64,000 nucleotides of DNA. Origin: an uncultured Polaribacter sp. Lineage in GTDB: Bacteria > Bacteroidota > Bacteroidia > Flavobacteriales > Flavobacteriaceae. The translations under genes were made by a program, and so were the position numbers. The notes under the pieces were generated by a model that was not told where the DNA came from, searched no databases, and saw nothing but the letters and a program-made list of their open reading frames with translations. Numbering within the stretch: position 1 is the stretch's first letter; the number at the start of each line of letters is the position of its first letter. Shown here piece after piece: positions 36,617-44,838 of this stretch. The stretch covers positions 186,001 to 250,000 of the forward strand of contig NZ_CANNFF010000003.1 in the NCBI RefSeq assembly GCF_947503855.1, in the 5' to 3' direction.

Positions 36617-37587
36617 ATGAAAAAACCCCAATAGTAGGTATAGGAGCTTCCGCCGGCGGTTTAAAAGAATTTGAAAATTTTTTTAAAAACATGCCAAGCA
36701 CCCAAAAAATCGCTTTCGTAATTATTCAGCATTTATCACCAAACTACAAAAGTATTTTAGCAGAAATTGTGAAACGGTATACAAAAATGGATGTTTGCCA
36801 AATCAAAAACAATATGAGGGTTCAGGCTGGAAATGTATATATTATTCCTCCTAAAAATTTTGTGCTTTTAGAAAATAATAAACTTATCCTTAAAAAACTA
36901 CCCGAAAAAAAAGGCATTAACTTACCTATCGATGTATTTTTCAAGTCGATGAAAAACAGTTTAGCTGAAAAGTCAGTAGCTGTAATACTTTCTGGCACCG
37001 GTTCTGATGGAACGCATGGCATAAAAGAAGTAAAAGAAGCAGGAGGACTAACAATTGTACAAGAACCTAATACTGCTGAATACGACGGAATGCCTTTAAG
37101 CGCAGTACATACCAAACTAATAGACTATATAATTCCTGTGGAGGAAATGCCCAATGTAATTTTAAATTATATTGAAAACGAATTTAAAGAACTCAAAAAA
37201 ATAAGTTTTAATGAACAGTCGGAAACATTACTAACTAAAATTTTTAATATTGTAAAAGGCCAAACCGGAAACGATTTTAATGACTATAAGAGAAATACTA
37301 TATTTCGGCGTATTGATAGACGACTGACAGTGAAAAAATTAAACAACCTCGAAGAATACGTAAAATTACTGGAAGATGATAGTACAGAGGTGAATACACT
37401 GTGCAAAGAATTTTTAATAAGTGTTACTAGCTTTTTTAGGGATAAAGACACTTTTGATTATATTCAAAAAAATATAATTCAGAAAGTCGTTTCAAATACC
37501 GAAAATAATAATCTTAGAATATGGGTGCCTGCTTGTGCCACTGGAGAAGAAGCCTATACATGGACTATTCTATTTAAAGATTATATT
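36617..37587 (+). pseudogene. CheB-CheR fusion gene, frameshifted at the start and cut by an insertion sequence
   Basis: An ATG at 36617 opens Met-Lys-Lys-Pro-Gln-stop. One extra A in the A6 run would join it to the frame that gives PIVGIGASAGGLKEFENFF, the start of a CheB methylesterase with its active Ser. The open part continues with QHLSP (His), GTGSDGTHG (Asp) to about 37160, then a CheR methyltransferase domain with FLISVTSFFRD and ACATGEEAYTW. It ends abruptly at FKDYI where the IS982-type element begins at 37588. The rest of CheR and any PAS or kinase parts usual in such proteins are missing, and I could not find them on the far side of the insertion. A shorter product from the ATG at 36691 would lack the catalytic Ser. 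Confidence 0.85.
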
Positions 37588-38567
37588 AACCCGTTGTGCA
37601 TTATGATTTAAGAAAAAAAAGTTGTTCATATTACTGAAAATCAGTAAATTGATTTAACCACAAATCATTAAATATGAACAACTTAAATGCAAATTACGAA
37701 AGAATTTTGGAAGTATTAAGAAAAATATCAAAAGAACAGCTTTTAAGTTATCAAAGGCGTCAACCAAAATTTAGTGATTTAGAACTTATTAGTTTGAGTT
37801 TAACTGCTGAATTTATGGGAATTGATAGTGAAAATGACTTGTTTAGAAAACTTCCAAAACATATTTTATCAAAAATTGAACGCAGTGTTTACAATAGAAG
37901 ACGAAGAAGACTCACTAATTCGCTGAATGATATTCGATTAAAATTAGCATCATCTTTCAATGAGTTTGAAAATTATTTTGTTGTAGATAGTATGCCTTTA
38001 GAAGTTTGTAAATTATCAAGGAGTTCCCGTTCAAAAATCTGTAAAGAAGATACTTATGCGTTTCCAGACAAGGGTTATTGTGCTGCGCAAGGTTCTAATT
38101 ATTATGGTTATAAGCTACACGCTGTTTGCTCTGTAAATGGTGTTTTTCAAAGTATAGATTTGAGCCCAGCTTCGGTACATGATATCAATTATCTAAAAGA
38201 CATTAAACTGCAAATAAGTGATTGTACATTAATTGGAGATAGAGGTTACTTATCATCAGAGATTCAACTTAACTTGTTTGAATCCTGCAATATAAAGTTA
38301 AATACACCAATGAGAAGTAATCAAAAAGAGTACAAAAAACAGCCTTATGTTTTTAGAAAAAAAAGAAAAAGGATAGAGACATTATTTTCTCAACTTTGCG
38401 ATCAGTTTATGATAAGACGAAATTATGCAAAGACTTTTCAAGGGTTTAAAACTAGAATATTATCAAAAATTACAGCGTTAACAACGGTTCAGTACATCAA
38501 TAAATTTATATTCGATAGGAATATTAATAATATTAAAATTAGCATTATTTAAAATGCACAACGGGTT
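37588..38567 (+). mobile_element. IS982-family insertion sequence
   Basis: A 980-bp element bounded by the perfect inverted repeats AACCCGTTGTGCA (left, 37588-37600) and TGCACAACGGGTT (right, 38555-38567). It carries one transposase gene in the plus direction. ATT occurs on both outer sides (37585-37587 and 38568-38570), which would fit a short target duplication but is weak evidence in such A+T-rich DNA. It interrupts the CheB-CheR gene. Confidence 0.9.
37674..38552 (+). CDS. IS982 family transposase
   Basis: A 292-residue DDE transposase. The N-terminal part (about 1-100) is a helical DNA-binding region with a basic NRRRRRL patch. The DDE core begins at VVDSMPLEVC (first Asp, about 102), continues with LIGDRGYLS (second Asp, about 184), and ends with the Glu of KRIETLFSQL (about 240). 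The reading frame is intact and the inverted repeats are perfect, so the element may still be active. Confidence 0.92.
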   Translation: MNNLNANYERILEVLRKISKEQLLSYQRRQPKFSDLELISLSLTAEFMGIDSENDLFRKLPKHILSKIERSVYNRRRRRLTNSLNDIRLKLASSFNEFENYFVVDSMPLEVCKLSRSSRSKICKEDTYAFPDKGYCAAQGSNYYGYKLHAVCSVNGVFQSIDLSPASVHDINYLKDIKLQISDCTLIGDRGYLSSEIQLNLFESCNIKLNTPMRSNQKEYKKQPYVFRKKRKRIETLFSQLCDQFMIRRNYAKTFQGFKTRILSKITALTTVQYINKFIFDRNINNIKISII

Positions 38568-38613
38568 ATTACAGTATTAATTGTTTAAAAAATATTTTTT
38601 TATTAAAAAAAGT

Positions 38614-39600
38614 ACTGTATATCCGTTATCACTCATAACCTGTAATATTAGCAATAACAACTCTTTCAAAGAGTCTGTCTCCAAAATAGCGTCTATTGAG
38701 TTTATAAACGAACTCATCTAGATATAGTTGTAGGTACTTTCCTTTGATTTTATGGTAGTTCCCTATCAGATTACGTTTTGCATTACTAATAAATATATGC
38801 ACCCATTTTAAAGTTTCTTCGGTAGACTCTTTAGTAGACTTCTCAGTGACGTGTAATTCTATAAAATCGGCAATATTAACATAAGATGTGCTTTGATCTG
38901 AAAAGACTATGGTCTTATTATCTAGTTCTTCCTGTATAGTTTCGTTAATTTCATCTGCTAGATGTGTGTTCAATACTTTGGCTTTAAAATATCGTACTTG
39001 ATTGCTTTTATTACCACTATCTACATCTTCTAGTGGTGTACTTTCTGCCATTACTGCAACATTTCTTTTACCAGCAGCACCACGACCTCTTTTAGCTTTG
39101 TTTTGTTCTACCTTACTAGATTCAACAGTAAAATAACCTTCATCAAATTCAATCATTCCTTCAAGAGTATAACGAGCATCTCTTTTGCCCATAGCTTTAC
39201 GCAGTTTATGAACTAAAGACCATACAGGCTCATAGCGCTTTAAACCTAACTGGCGTTGCATCTCTTTTGCAGAAAAACCTTTTTTTGTTGCGCTCATCAA
39301 GAACATAGCTCTATACCAAATCAAAAAAGACAAATTAGAACCTTGCATAATTGTACCACTACATAGTGAAGTTCTACTACGACATGATTTACACTCATAA
39401 CTCCATACACTCTTTATCAAATAATGCTGGTCGTGACCACATCTACGGCATTTTACTCCAATTTCATCACGCTCTTGTTTAAAATGAAGCCTACAAGCTT
39501 CTTCATCTCCAAAATGTGCACTAAATGTAAAAAGATTCATTTCCTATATACTTTACGTTCTTTTAAATATACAAAATTATGGGTGATTACGGACATTCAG
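38614..39600 (-). mobile_element. IS1595-family insertion sequence with 8-bp target duplication
   Basis: A 987-bp element. Its ends are imperfect inverted repeats: left end ACTGTATATCCGTTATCAC and right end (reverse complement) CTGAATGTCCGTAATCAC; about 19 of 24 aligned positions match, with a one-base offset at the tip. AAAAAAGT occurs directly outside both ends (38606-38613 and 39601-39608), the 8-bp duplication typical of the family. Only 46 bases separate it from the IS982 element. Confidence 0.87.
38629..39540 (-). CDS. IS1595 family transposase
   Basis: A 303-residue ISXO2-type transposase. It has an N-terminal zinc ribbon with CRRC (residues 31-34) and CKSC (50-53), a helix-turn-helix (SAKEMQRQLGLKRYEPVW), and a catalytic core with EFDEGYFTVE (about 131-140), VFSDQSTSYVNI (about 213-224) and VHIFISNAKRNLIGNYH (about 248-264). 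The open frame is intact. It reads towards the IS982 element. Confidence 0.92.
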   Translation of the reverse strand: MNLFTFSAHFGDEEACRLHFKQERDEIGVKCRRCGHDQHYLIKSVWSYECKSCRSRTSLCSGTIMQGSNLSFLIWYRAMFLMSATKKGFSAKEMQRQLGLKRYEPVWSLVHKLRKAMGKRDARYTLEGMIEFDEGYFTVESSKVEQNKAKRGRGAAGKRNVAVMAESTPLEDVDSGNKSNQVRYFKAKVLNTHLADEINETIQEELDNKTIVFSDQSTSYVNIADFIELHVTEKSTKESTEETLKWVHIFISNAKRNLIGNYHKIKGKYLQLYLDEFVYKLNRRYFGDRLFERVVIANITGYE

Positions 39601-39674
39601 AAAAAAGTTAATATTTTATGAAAAAATCAAAAAAAGGAATATATATTTTATTTATTGATAAAATTTAGTTGATT

Positions 39675-41393
39675 CTACTTTAACATAGTTATTTTAACTT
39701 TTACATCTTTACTTGGCTCATAGCCAATTCTATGTGCTTTAACTACTAGCATTTCTGTAGATTTTATCTTAAAAGGCCCAGAATAAACTGACCAACTCTT
39801 GGCTTTAGGGTTTGTTTTATAGCCTATAGAAGCTCCTTTTGTATCGCAACTAATTGCAATTTTACCATTTTTTATAACTGGTACTGGATTTGCTGTTTTG
39901 GGTTTTGTTTTTTTTCCATCCCAAAGTTTGGCTACCAATTCTTTTTCTGGCAAGTTAGGTACATCCCCAATTTCTGCAAGCCATCTATCCATTTCATTGC
40001 TTAATTCTGCTAATTTATCTTTATACTTAGGCTTTTCTGCTAAGTTATTCAGTTCAAAAGGATCATTTATACAATCGAATAATTCTTCTTTTGGCTTTTT
40101 ATCTCTAAACCATTGCATCTGAACATCATTTAATTTACCCTTATCTTTTAACCTTATTAATTCTTGCATTGTCGGAATTTTTTCGCGGTACGTTATTGGC
40201 AAATAATATCCTTGCTCTGGCCTATAATTTCTAATATATTTAAATTGCTTGTCTTTTACAGCTCTAATTGCATCTGTAAAACCATCAAATCGATCTGCTG
40301 CTGCATGTATATAATTTCGTTGTTTTTTTGATTGATACTTTCCTAAAAAAGCTTGCCCTTGCATGTATGCTGGCGGTTTTTGATGCGTTAGAGAAAGTAA
40401 TGTTGGTGCAAAATCTACAAAACTAACCAATTGATTAAATTTTGTTCCTGCTTGTATTTTTCCTGGAAAACGTACAATCATTGGGGTTTTTAAACCAGAA
40501 TCATAAATCAGTCTTTTTTCTCTAGGCATTGGCCCTCCATGATCACCGTAAAACATAATTATAGTATTTTCTAGTAGCCCATCTTCTTCTAATTGTTTTA
40601 AAACCGCTCCAACTTGTCTGTCCATTTCTGCAATATTGTTGTATAATTTCCAAAGATCTCTTTGTACAATATCAGTATCTGGTAAATATGGAGGCACTTT
40701 AAATTTAGTGTCTTTTGGAATATGAACAGGAGTTTCTGCTTCTGTCATTCTATTTTTAGCATGAGATTTTCCTTTGTTTTTCCAATTGTACGATTTATCT
40801 CCAGCATGATAATGTCTTGTTTCAATTTCTCGAAATCCATAAGGTTCAAACAAACCAGATTCATGTGTTTCAGTAAAGTTAAATACAGCAAAAAATGGCT
40901 GGTCTTTATCTCTATTTCTCCAATGTGCATAAGGACTACTCTCATCCCAAGCAGTAACAGGAGGTTTAAATTGATAATCTGTTTTGTAATTATTAGTACA
41001 ATAATACCCTTGTTTTCGAAGTAATTCACTAATCATTTTTACTTCTGGAGGAGGAACTGCCCCATATTTAGGCAATCCAGTTACCTCACTATAAGAAGTA
41101 GTACGCATGTGGTTTGCACCAATACTAGATGGATACATTCCAGTTGCAATTGCAGCTCTACTTGGGGCACAAACACCAGATGTAGAATATAAATTGGGAT
41201 AAATTACACCTTCATTTGCTAATTTGCTTAAATGAGGAGTAACTATGGTAGAATCTCCAAAAGAAGGGATGTAATGTCCCATATCTTCTGTGACCAACCA
41301 CAATATATTAGGTTTCTTAGGCGCTATTTTTTCTTGTTTACAACTGCTGACAAAAAGAATTATAACTAAAATTAAAAAAATATACTGTTTCAT
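39675..41393 (-). CDS. S1-family sulfatase, lipoprotein (heparan N-sulfatase-like)
   Basis: A 572-residue sulfatase with a lipoprotein signal (residues 1-17, Cys18). The metal Asp-rich segment NILWLVTEDMGH (about 29-40) carries a single Asp where many sulfatases have two. The formylglycine site is C75 in GVCAPSRAAIATG. Later landmarks are MFYGDHGGPMPREKR and a final CBM-like or beta-rich tail (about 490-572). The overall pattern resembles the N-sulfoglucosamine sulfohydrolase-like S1 group. It would remove sulfate from polysaccharide fragments and needs an anSME maturase, not present in the window. It has its own promoter region with a CAGGA-type element upstream. Confidence 0.88.
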   Translation of the reverse strand: MKQYIFLILVIILFVSSCKQEKIAPKKPNILWLVTEDMGHYIPSFGDSTIVTPHLSKLANEGVIYPNLYSTSGVCAPSRAAIATGMYPSSIGANHMRTTSYSEVTGLPKYGAVPPPEVKMISELLRKQGYYCTNNYKTDYQFKPPVTAWDESSPYAHWRNRDKDQPFFAVFNFTETHESGLFEPYGFREIETRHYHAGDKSYNWKNKGKSHAKNRMTEAETPVHIPKDTKFKVPPYLPDTDIVQRDLWKLYNNIAEMDRQVGAVLKQLEEDGLLENTIIMFYGDHGGPMPREKRLIYDSGLKTPMIVRFPGKIQAGTKFNQLVSFVDFAPTLLSLTHQKPPAYMQGQAFLGKYQSKKQRNYIHAAADRFDGFTDAIRAVKDKQFKYIRNYRPEQGYYLPITYREKIPTMQELIRLKDKGKLNDVQMQWFRDKKPKEELFDCINDPFELNNLAEKPKYKDKLAELSNEMDRWLAEIGDVPNLPEKELVAKLWDGKKTKPKTANPVPVIKNGKIAISCDTKGASIGYKTNPKAKSWSVYSGPFKIKSTEMLVVKAHRIGYEPSKDVKVKITMLK

Positions 41394-41424
41394 ATTCGCT
41401 TTATTTATGATATTGTGAGTTATT

Positions 41425-41470
41425 GCAAAATATATATTAACTTAAACTTACGTATCTTGTACTGTACCGA
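41425..41470 (-). promoter_or_regulatory. Putative activator site and promoter of the first sulfatase (site D)
   Basis: On the minus strand, CGGTACAGT-ACAAGATAC forms a tandem pair of degenerate CAGGA-like half-sites; the second half-site core ACAAGA is at 41455-41460. Counting 22 bases downstream gives TATTTTGC (41425-41432), a weaker -7 box than at the other five sites. This is the poorest member of the set. Confidence 0.45.
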
Positions 41471-41504
41471 TTGTTAAGATAATGTTTATAAAAACACTTT
41501 CTCT

Positions 41505-41557
41505 GGCAGGATACCACAGGGTATCAAATTAGTTAAATCGTCTTATTTTTATTTTTG
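41505..41557 (+). promoter_or_regulatory. Putative activator site and promoter of the nucleoside-hydrolase-like gene (site E)
   Basis: GGCAGGATACC-ACAGGGTATC (41506-41525) shows two CAGG half-sites 11 bp apart. From ACAGGG (41516-41521), exactly 22 bases lead to TATTTTTA (41544-41551). A perfect -7 box TATTTTTG overlaps it at 41550-41557. The element also has a small inverted repeat, GATACC and GGTATC. Confidence 0.6.
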
Positions 41558-41578
41558 AATATCAAAACAAATAATCAA

Positions 41579-42463
41579 ATGAAAAAAAATGTACTCGTTA
41601 TATTTTTACTATTATTTTCTTTTTACCAAAGTATTTCGCAAACCATTAACCCTCCAAAAGGAAGAATAGCCATAGTTGCAGATGGAAACTCACCTGATCC
41701 AGATGATTTGGGAGGCACAGCAATTACTATTGCATTACTTAAAGCTGCTGGTTTAGAAGATAGATTGGTACATTATTCTCATAGTTGCGATTTGGTTAGA
41801 GATGATAGAATCTCTGAAAAAGCAGAAAAAGAACGTCATCATTTAATGCAAGTTGCTTGTGATATGACAGCAAGACGTTGGGATGCTTTTAATCACCTAA
41901 CTTTTTTTGATGCAGTTTGGCAAAAAGAAGCAACCATTAACGATTTGTGTTGGGCAATAAATACTTCTACAAAAGAGAACCCTTTATGGATAATTGAAGC
42001 GGGTGAACCTGACATTATAGGAATGGCGTTACAAAAAACACCAAAAGAAAAACACAAATTTATAAAAGTGATTACGCATCATCCTGCAAATGATAATGCT
42101 GGTGATTTTTATACATGGCAACAGATCTTAGATTTTGGTATTGAGGAAGTGCGAATTCCAGATCAAAATATAAATTTAAAATTACCTATTTCAGACTGGG
42201 ATTGGGCTAAAAATCACGCTGATTCTAGAATTCAACTACTATGGACGATTGGAAAATTAGCAGAAGTTGATAATGTTGTACGATTTCAAAAAGGAAAATG
42301 GGATTGTTCTGATGCTGGTATGATTTTATATTGGATTACTGGTGCTAACGTTAACAATGGTTTAAAAGCTGGAGGTCTTGAAGTGGTAAAAAAAATACTT
42401 TTATATTTTATAAAATTAAATCCTGAACCTAAAAGAGGCCCAAAAAGGAAAAAAAAGAAGTAA
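41579..42463 (+). CDS. Secreted nucleoside-hydrolase-like protein of unknown substrate
   Basis: The ATG at 41579 gives a 294-residue protein with a clear signal peptide (residues 1-21, MKKNVLVIF to SISQ); an earlier ATG would put eight polar residues ahead of it. The mature protein begins GRIAIVADGNSPDPDDLGGTA, which resembles the Asp cluster of inosine-uridine nucleoside hydrolases (DxDxxxDD), and has WIIEAGEPDIIGMAL and a C-terminal ITGANVNNG. It ends in a very basic tail (KRGPKRKKKK). I recall relatives in polysaccharide utilisation loci without a known role. It could be a glycosidase on a modified sugar. It is divergent from the first sulfatase. Confidence 0.75.
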   Translation: MKKNVLVIFLLLFSFYQSISQTINPPKGRIAIVADGNSPDPDDLGGTAITIALLKAAGLEDRLVHYSHSCDLVRDDRISEKAEKERHHLMQVACDMTARRWDAFNHLTFFDAVWQKEATINDLCWAINTSTKENPLWIIEAGEPDIIGMALQKTPKEKHKFIKVITHHPANDNAGDFYTWQQILDFGIEEVRIPDQNINLKLPISDWDWAKNHADSRIQLLWTIGKLAEVDNVVRFQKGKWDCSDAGMILYWITGANVNNGLKAGGLEVVKKILLYFIKLNPEPKRGPKRKKKK

Positions 42464-42467
42464 GTTG

Positions 42468-43220
42468 CTATTTTATTTTTTTTAGTAATATATTTTTGTA
42501 CTCTACTTTCATTGGTGGGCCAACATGTACTTGCACACCAATAAAGCTTTTTTTACTTCTGTTTTTGGTATCTAAATCTGTAACATCACTCATTAAAACA
42601 CCGTTAACAAAATGTTGCATACGATTACCATTTACAATGATATGCATGGTATTCCAATCCTCATTTTTTATAGATGTTTTTAATGTTTTTTTATCACCTA
42701 AAGTAGCCACAATAGTTCTTGTTTGCCAACAATTCCTTTTTACATTTTTTCTGATATTGGTTGGTGGAATACTATCTGGCATTGCTTCAATAATCACTTT
42801 CTCGCCAATATAGGCTAAAGTAGTTCGTTTTTTTTCTTCGTAGTTTTGACCAGTATATTTATTTTTCCCGTCAATATCTGACTGATACCCTCTTAAAGCA
42901 AATGGTTTATTTTTTATCTTTTCACTCCTATAATTGACTCCACTATTGCCTGATTTTGAAATTCTGTATTCTAATTTTAATTCAAAATTTTGAGGTTGTT
43001 CTTTTTCATAAATGATAAAAGAGTTTCTTTTTAGAATGGTTTCTGGAGTAACTTCTCCAATTAAAATACCATCTTTTACAGACCAATAGGTTTCATCTCC
43101 ACTCCAACCTTCTTGGTTTTTTCCATTAAAAATAGATGTAAAATCATCTTTTTTTTGGTTCTGGCAAGAAAAAAAACAAAAGGTAATATTAAATATTACC
43201 AAGTAAATTATTTGTCTCAT
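42468..43220 (-). CDS. DUF1080 (3-keto-disaccharide hydrolase domain) lipoprotein
   Basis: The start at 43220 gives 250 residues with a lipoprotein signal (MRQIIYLVIFNITFCFFSC, Cys19); upstream residues in the frame overlap the sulfatase gene. The DUF1080 concanavalin-like fold is visible from FTSIFNGKNQEGWSGDETYWSVKDGILIGE (about 25-54), with LEYRISKSGNSGVNYRS and the closing WNTMHIIVNGNRMQHFVNGVLMSDV. Some members act on 3-keto-glycosides; others may only bind sugars. It starts four bases after the second sulfatase ends and is in the same operon. Confidence 0.88.
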   Translation of the reverse strand: MRQIIYLVIFNITFCFFSCQNQKKDDFTSIFNGKNQEGWSGDETYWSVKDGILIGEVTPETILKRNSFIIYEKEQPQNFELKLEYRISKSGNSGVNYRSEKIKNKPFALRGYQSDIDGKNKYTGQNYEEKKRTTLAYIGEKVIIEAMPDSIPPTNIRKNVKRNCWQTRTIVATLGDKKTLKTSIKNEDWNTMHIIVNGNRMQHFVNGVLMSDVTDLDTKNRSKKSFIGVQVHVGPPMKVEYKNILLKKIK

Positions 43221-43224
43221 TTTT

Positions 43225-44814
43225 TTAGTCTTTAGTAATTTTACTTTTCCACCAATTCTCATTGGGTTTAAAATCTTTAGATAATACTTTTAACCTGTTT
43301 TTTTCTAAAGACTCTAACTTTTTAGTTTTGATGTTTATTAGTCTTTTTTGACGTTTAATACTATCAAATTCTATATCCTTTTTAGGATATTTTGCACCAA
43401 CTTCATGTAACCAAGATCTTAGTTGATTGCTTAATTTTTGAGCAATTTTTGGATGTTTTGTAATTACGTTTAATTCGTCTTTTTCTGTAGAGGGTAATTT
43501 GAATAATTCCTCTCTATTATCTTCCCAATAATGTATTAATTTCCAGCCATTTTGTTGAATGATAGAAGAAGGTTCTCCTCCTTGATTGCCATAATGTGGA
43601 TAATGCCAATATAATGGTCTCTCTAAATTGATGTGTTTACCTTCTAAAATAGGTTTTAAACTAATGCCATCTATATGTTGTTCTGGTTGTAAGGGAACAC
43701 CTGCTAAATCTAATAACGTGGGATAAAAATCGGTATGAATTACAGGAAAATCTGATGCTAGTTCTTTTGTTTTCAACCAAGGTACTTTTATAAAAAAAGG
43801 TTCTCTAATACCACCTTCCCATTGATACCCTTTACCTCCTCTTAGAGGTAAATTACTGGTAGAATAATTATCGCCAGAAGCCACACCACCATTATCAGAG
43901 GTAAAAATTACAATGGTATTTTTATCTAAACCATTATCCTTTAACGCTTTTAAAACAATACCCACAGCATCATCCATCGTTTCAACTAAACCACCATAAA
44001 TGGGATTATCTTGAACTTGCCTAATTGGTAAAACACGCTCCATTTTATAACCAGATTTTGCAACTCCCAAACTATCTGCTTTATCTCTATACTTTTTCCA
44101 TTTGGTTTCTGTAGTTTGTATAGGCGCATGGACAGCATAAAAAGAAAGATATGCAAAAAATGGTTTCTCTTTATTTTGCTTTATAAAACTTGCTGTTTCA
44201 TTAGCTAAACGTAAGGTTAAATTCTCTCCTTCTTTCTTATCTTTTAATTTTGGATTTCTAAAAGGCGCAAAAAATCCACCTGAAGGGCCACCTCTATGAA
44301 ACCCTCCTTTGTTAATATCAAAACCATGGTCTTCTGGATACGAACCTTTATCTCCTAAATGCCATTTACCTGCAAAAAAAGTAGCATATCCTTTATTTTT
44401 AAATGCTTCAGCAATGGTTATATCTTGCTTTGGAAGAGCTCTTACATAATCTGCAGGTAGTAATTTGTCGTGTCTATTTCTTGTTCTCCAATCTTTACCA
44501 ACTTTGGCACCAATCCAATCTGTGATTCCATGACGAGCTGTAAATTTACCTGTTAAAATACTTGCTCTTGAAGGGCTACAAACTCTACTTGAAGCATATC
44601 CATTTTTAAACCAAACAGATTGTTCTCCTAGTTTGTCTATATTTGGAGTTTCATAAAATGTGCTACCTGTAATACCTAAATCATGATAACCTAAATCATC
44701 AACCAAAATAAAAAGTACATTTGGTTTCTTTAGATTTAACTTATCTTTTTCTGAATTACAACTAGAAAAATATACTATAAATAATAATCCAAAAAAAAAT
44801 ACTATTTTCTTCAA
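43225..44814 (-). CDS. Arylsulfatase-type S1 sulfatase, lipoprotein
   Basis: A 529-residue sulfatase with a lipoprotein signal (Cys19 in YFSSCNSE). The metal site starts NVLFILVDDLGYHDLG (Asp39, Asp40), the formylglycine Cys is C79 in VCSPSRASILTGKF, and later landmarks are AGKWHLGDKG (about 150-159) and FTSDNGGVASG (about 305-315). This is the arylsulfatase A-like pattern. The acceptor sugar cannot be read. It is 24 bases after the T9SS gene upstream and 4 bases before the DUF1080 gene, so the three form one operon. Confidence 0.9.
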   Translation of the reverse strand: MKKIVFFFGLLFIVYFSSCNSEKDKLNLKKPNVLFILVDDLGYHDLGITGSTFYETPNIDKLGEQSVWFKNGYASSRVCSPSRASILTGKFTARHGITDWIGAKVGKDWRTRNRHDKLLPADYVRALPKQDITIAEAFKNKGYATFFAGKWHLGDKGSYPEDHGFDINKGGFHRGGPSGGFFAPFRNPKLKDKKEGENLTLRLANETASFIKQNKEKPFFAYLSFYAVHAPIQTTETKWKKYRDKADSLGVAKSGYKMERVLPIRQVQDNPIYGGLVETMDDAVGIVLKALKDNGLDKNTIVIFTSDNGGVASGDNYSTSNLPLRGGKGYQWEGGIREPFFIKVPWLKTKELASDFPVIHTDFYPTLLDLAGVPLQPEQHIDGISLKPILEGKHINLERPLYWHYPHYGNQGGEPSSIIQQNGWKLIHYWEDNREELFKLPSTEKDELNVITKHPKIAQKLSNQLRSWLHEVGAKYPKKDIEFDSIKRQKRLINIKTKKLESLEKNRLKVLSKDFKPNENWWKSKITKD

Positions 44815-44838
44815 TGCTGAATTATTATTTGTGAAGAA

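Noticed and set aside
37611..37660. A terminator-like hairpin (TTACTGAAAATCAGTAA) just inside the left end of the IS982 element
   Set aside because: It is internal to the element and precedes its transposase with no clear T-run; a role cannot be separated from ordinary element structure.
38571..38613. Continuation of the CheR domain between the two insertion sequences
   Set aside because: The frame entering from the target site reads only a few residues to a stop, and no CheR motif is visible in any frame.
40745..41029. A second minus-strand open frame inside the first sulfatase
   Set aside because: Overlaps a full-length sulfatase with intact active-site motif in another frame; no independent features.
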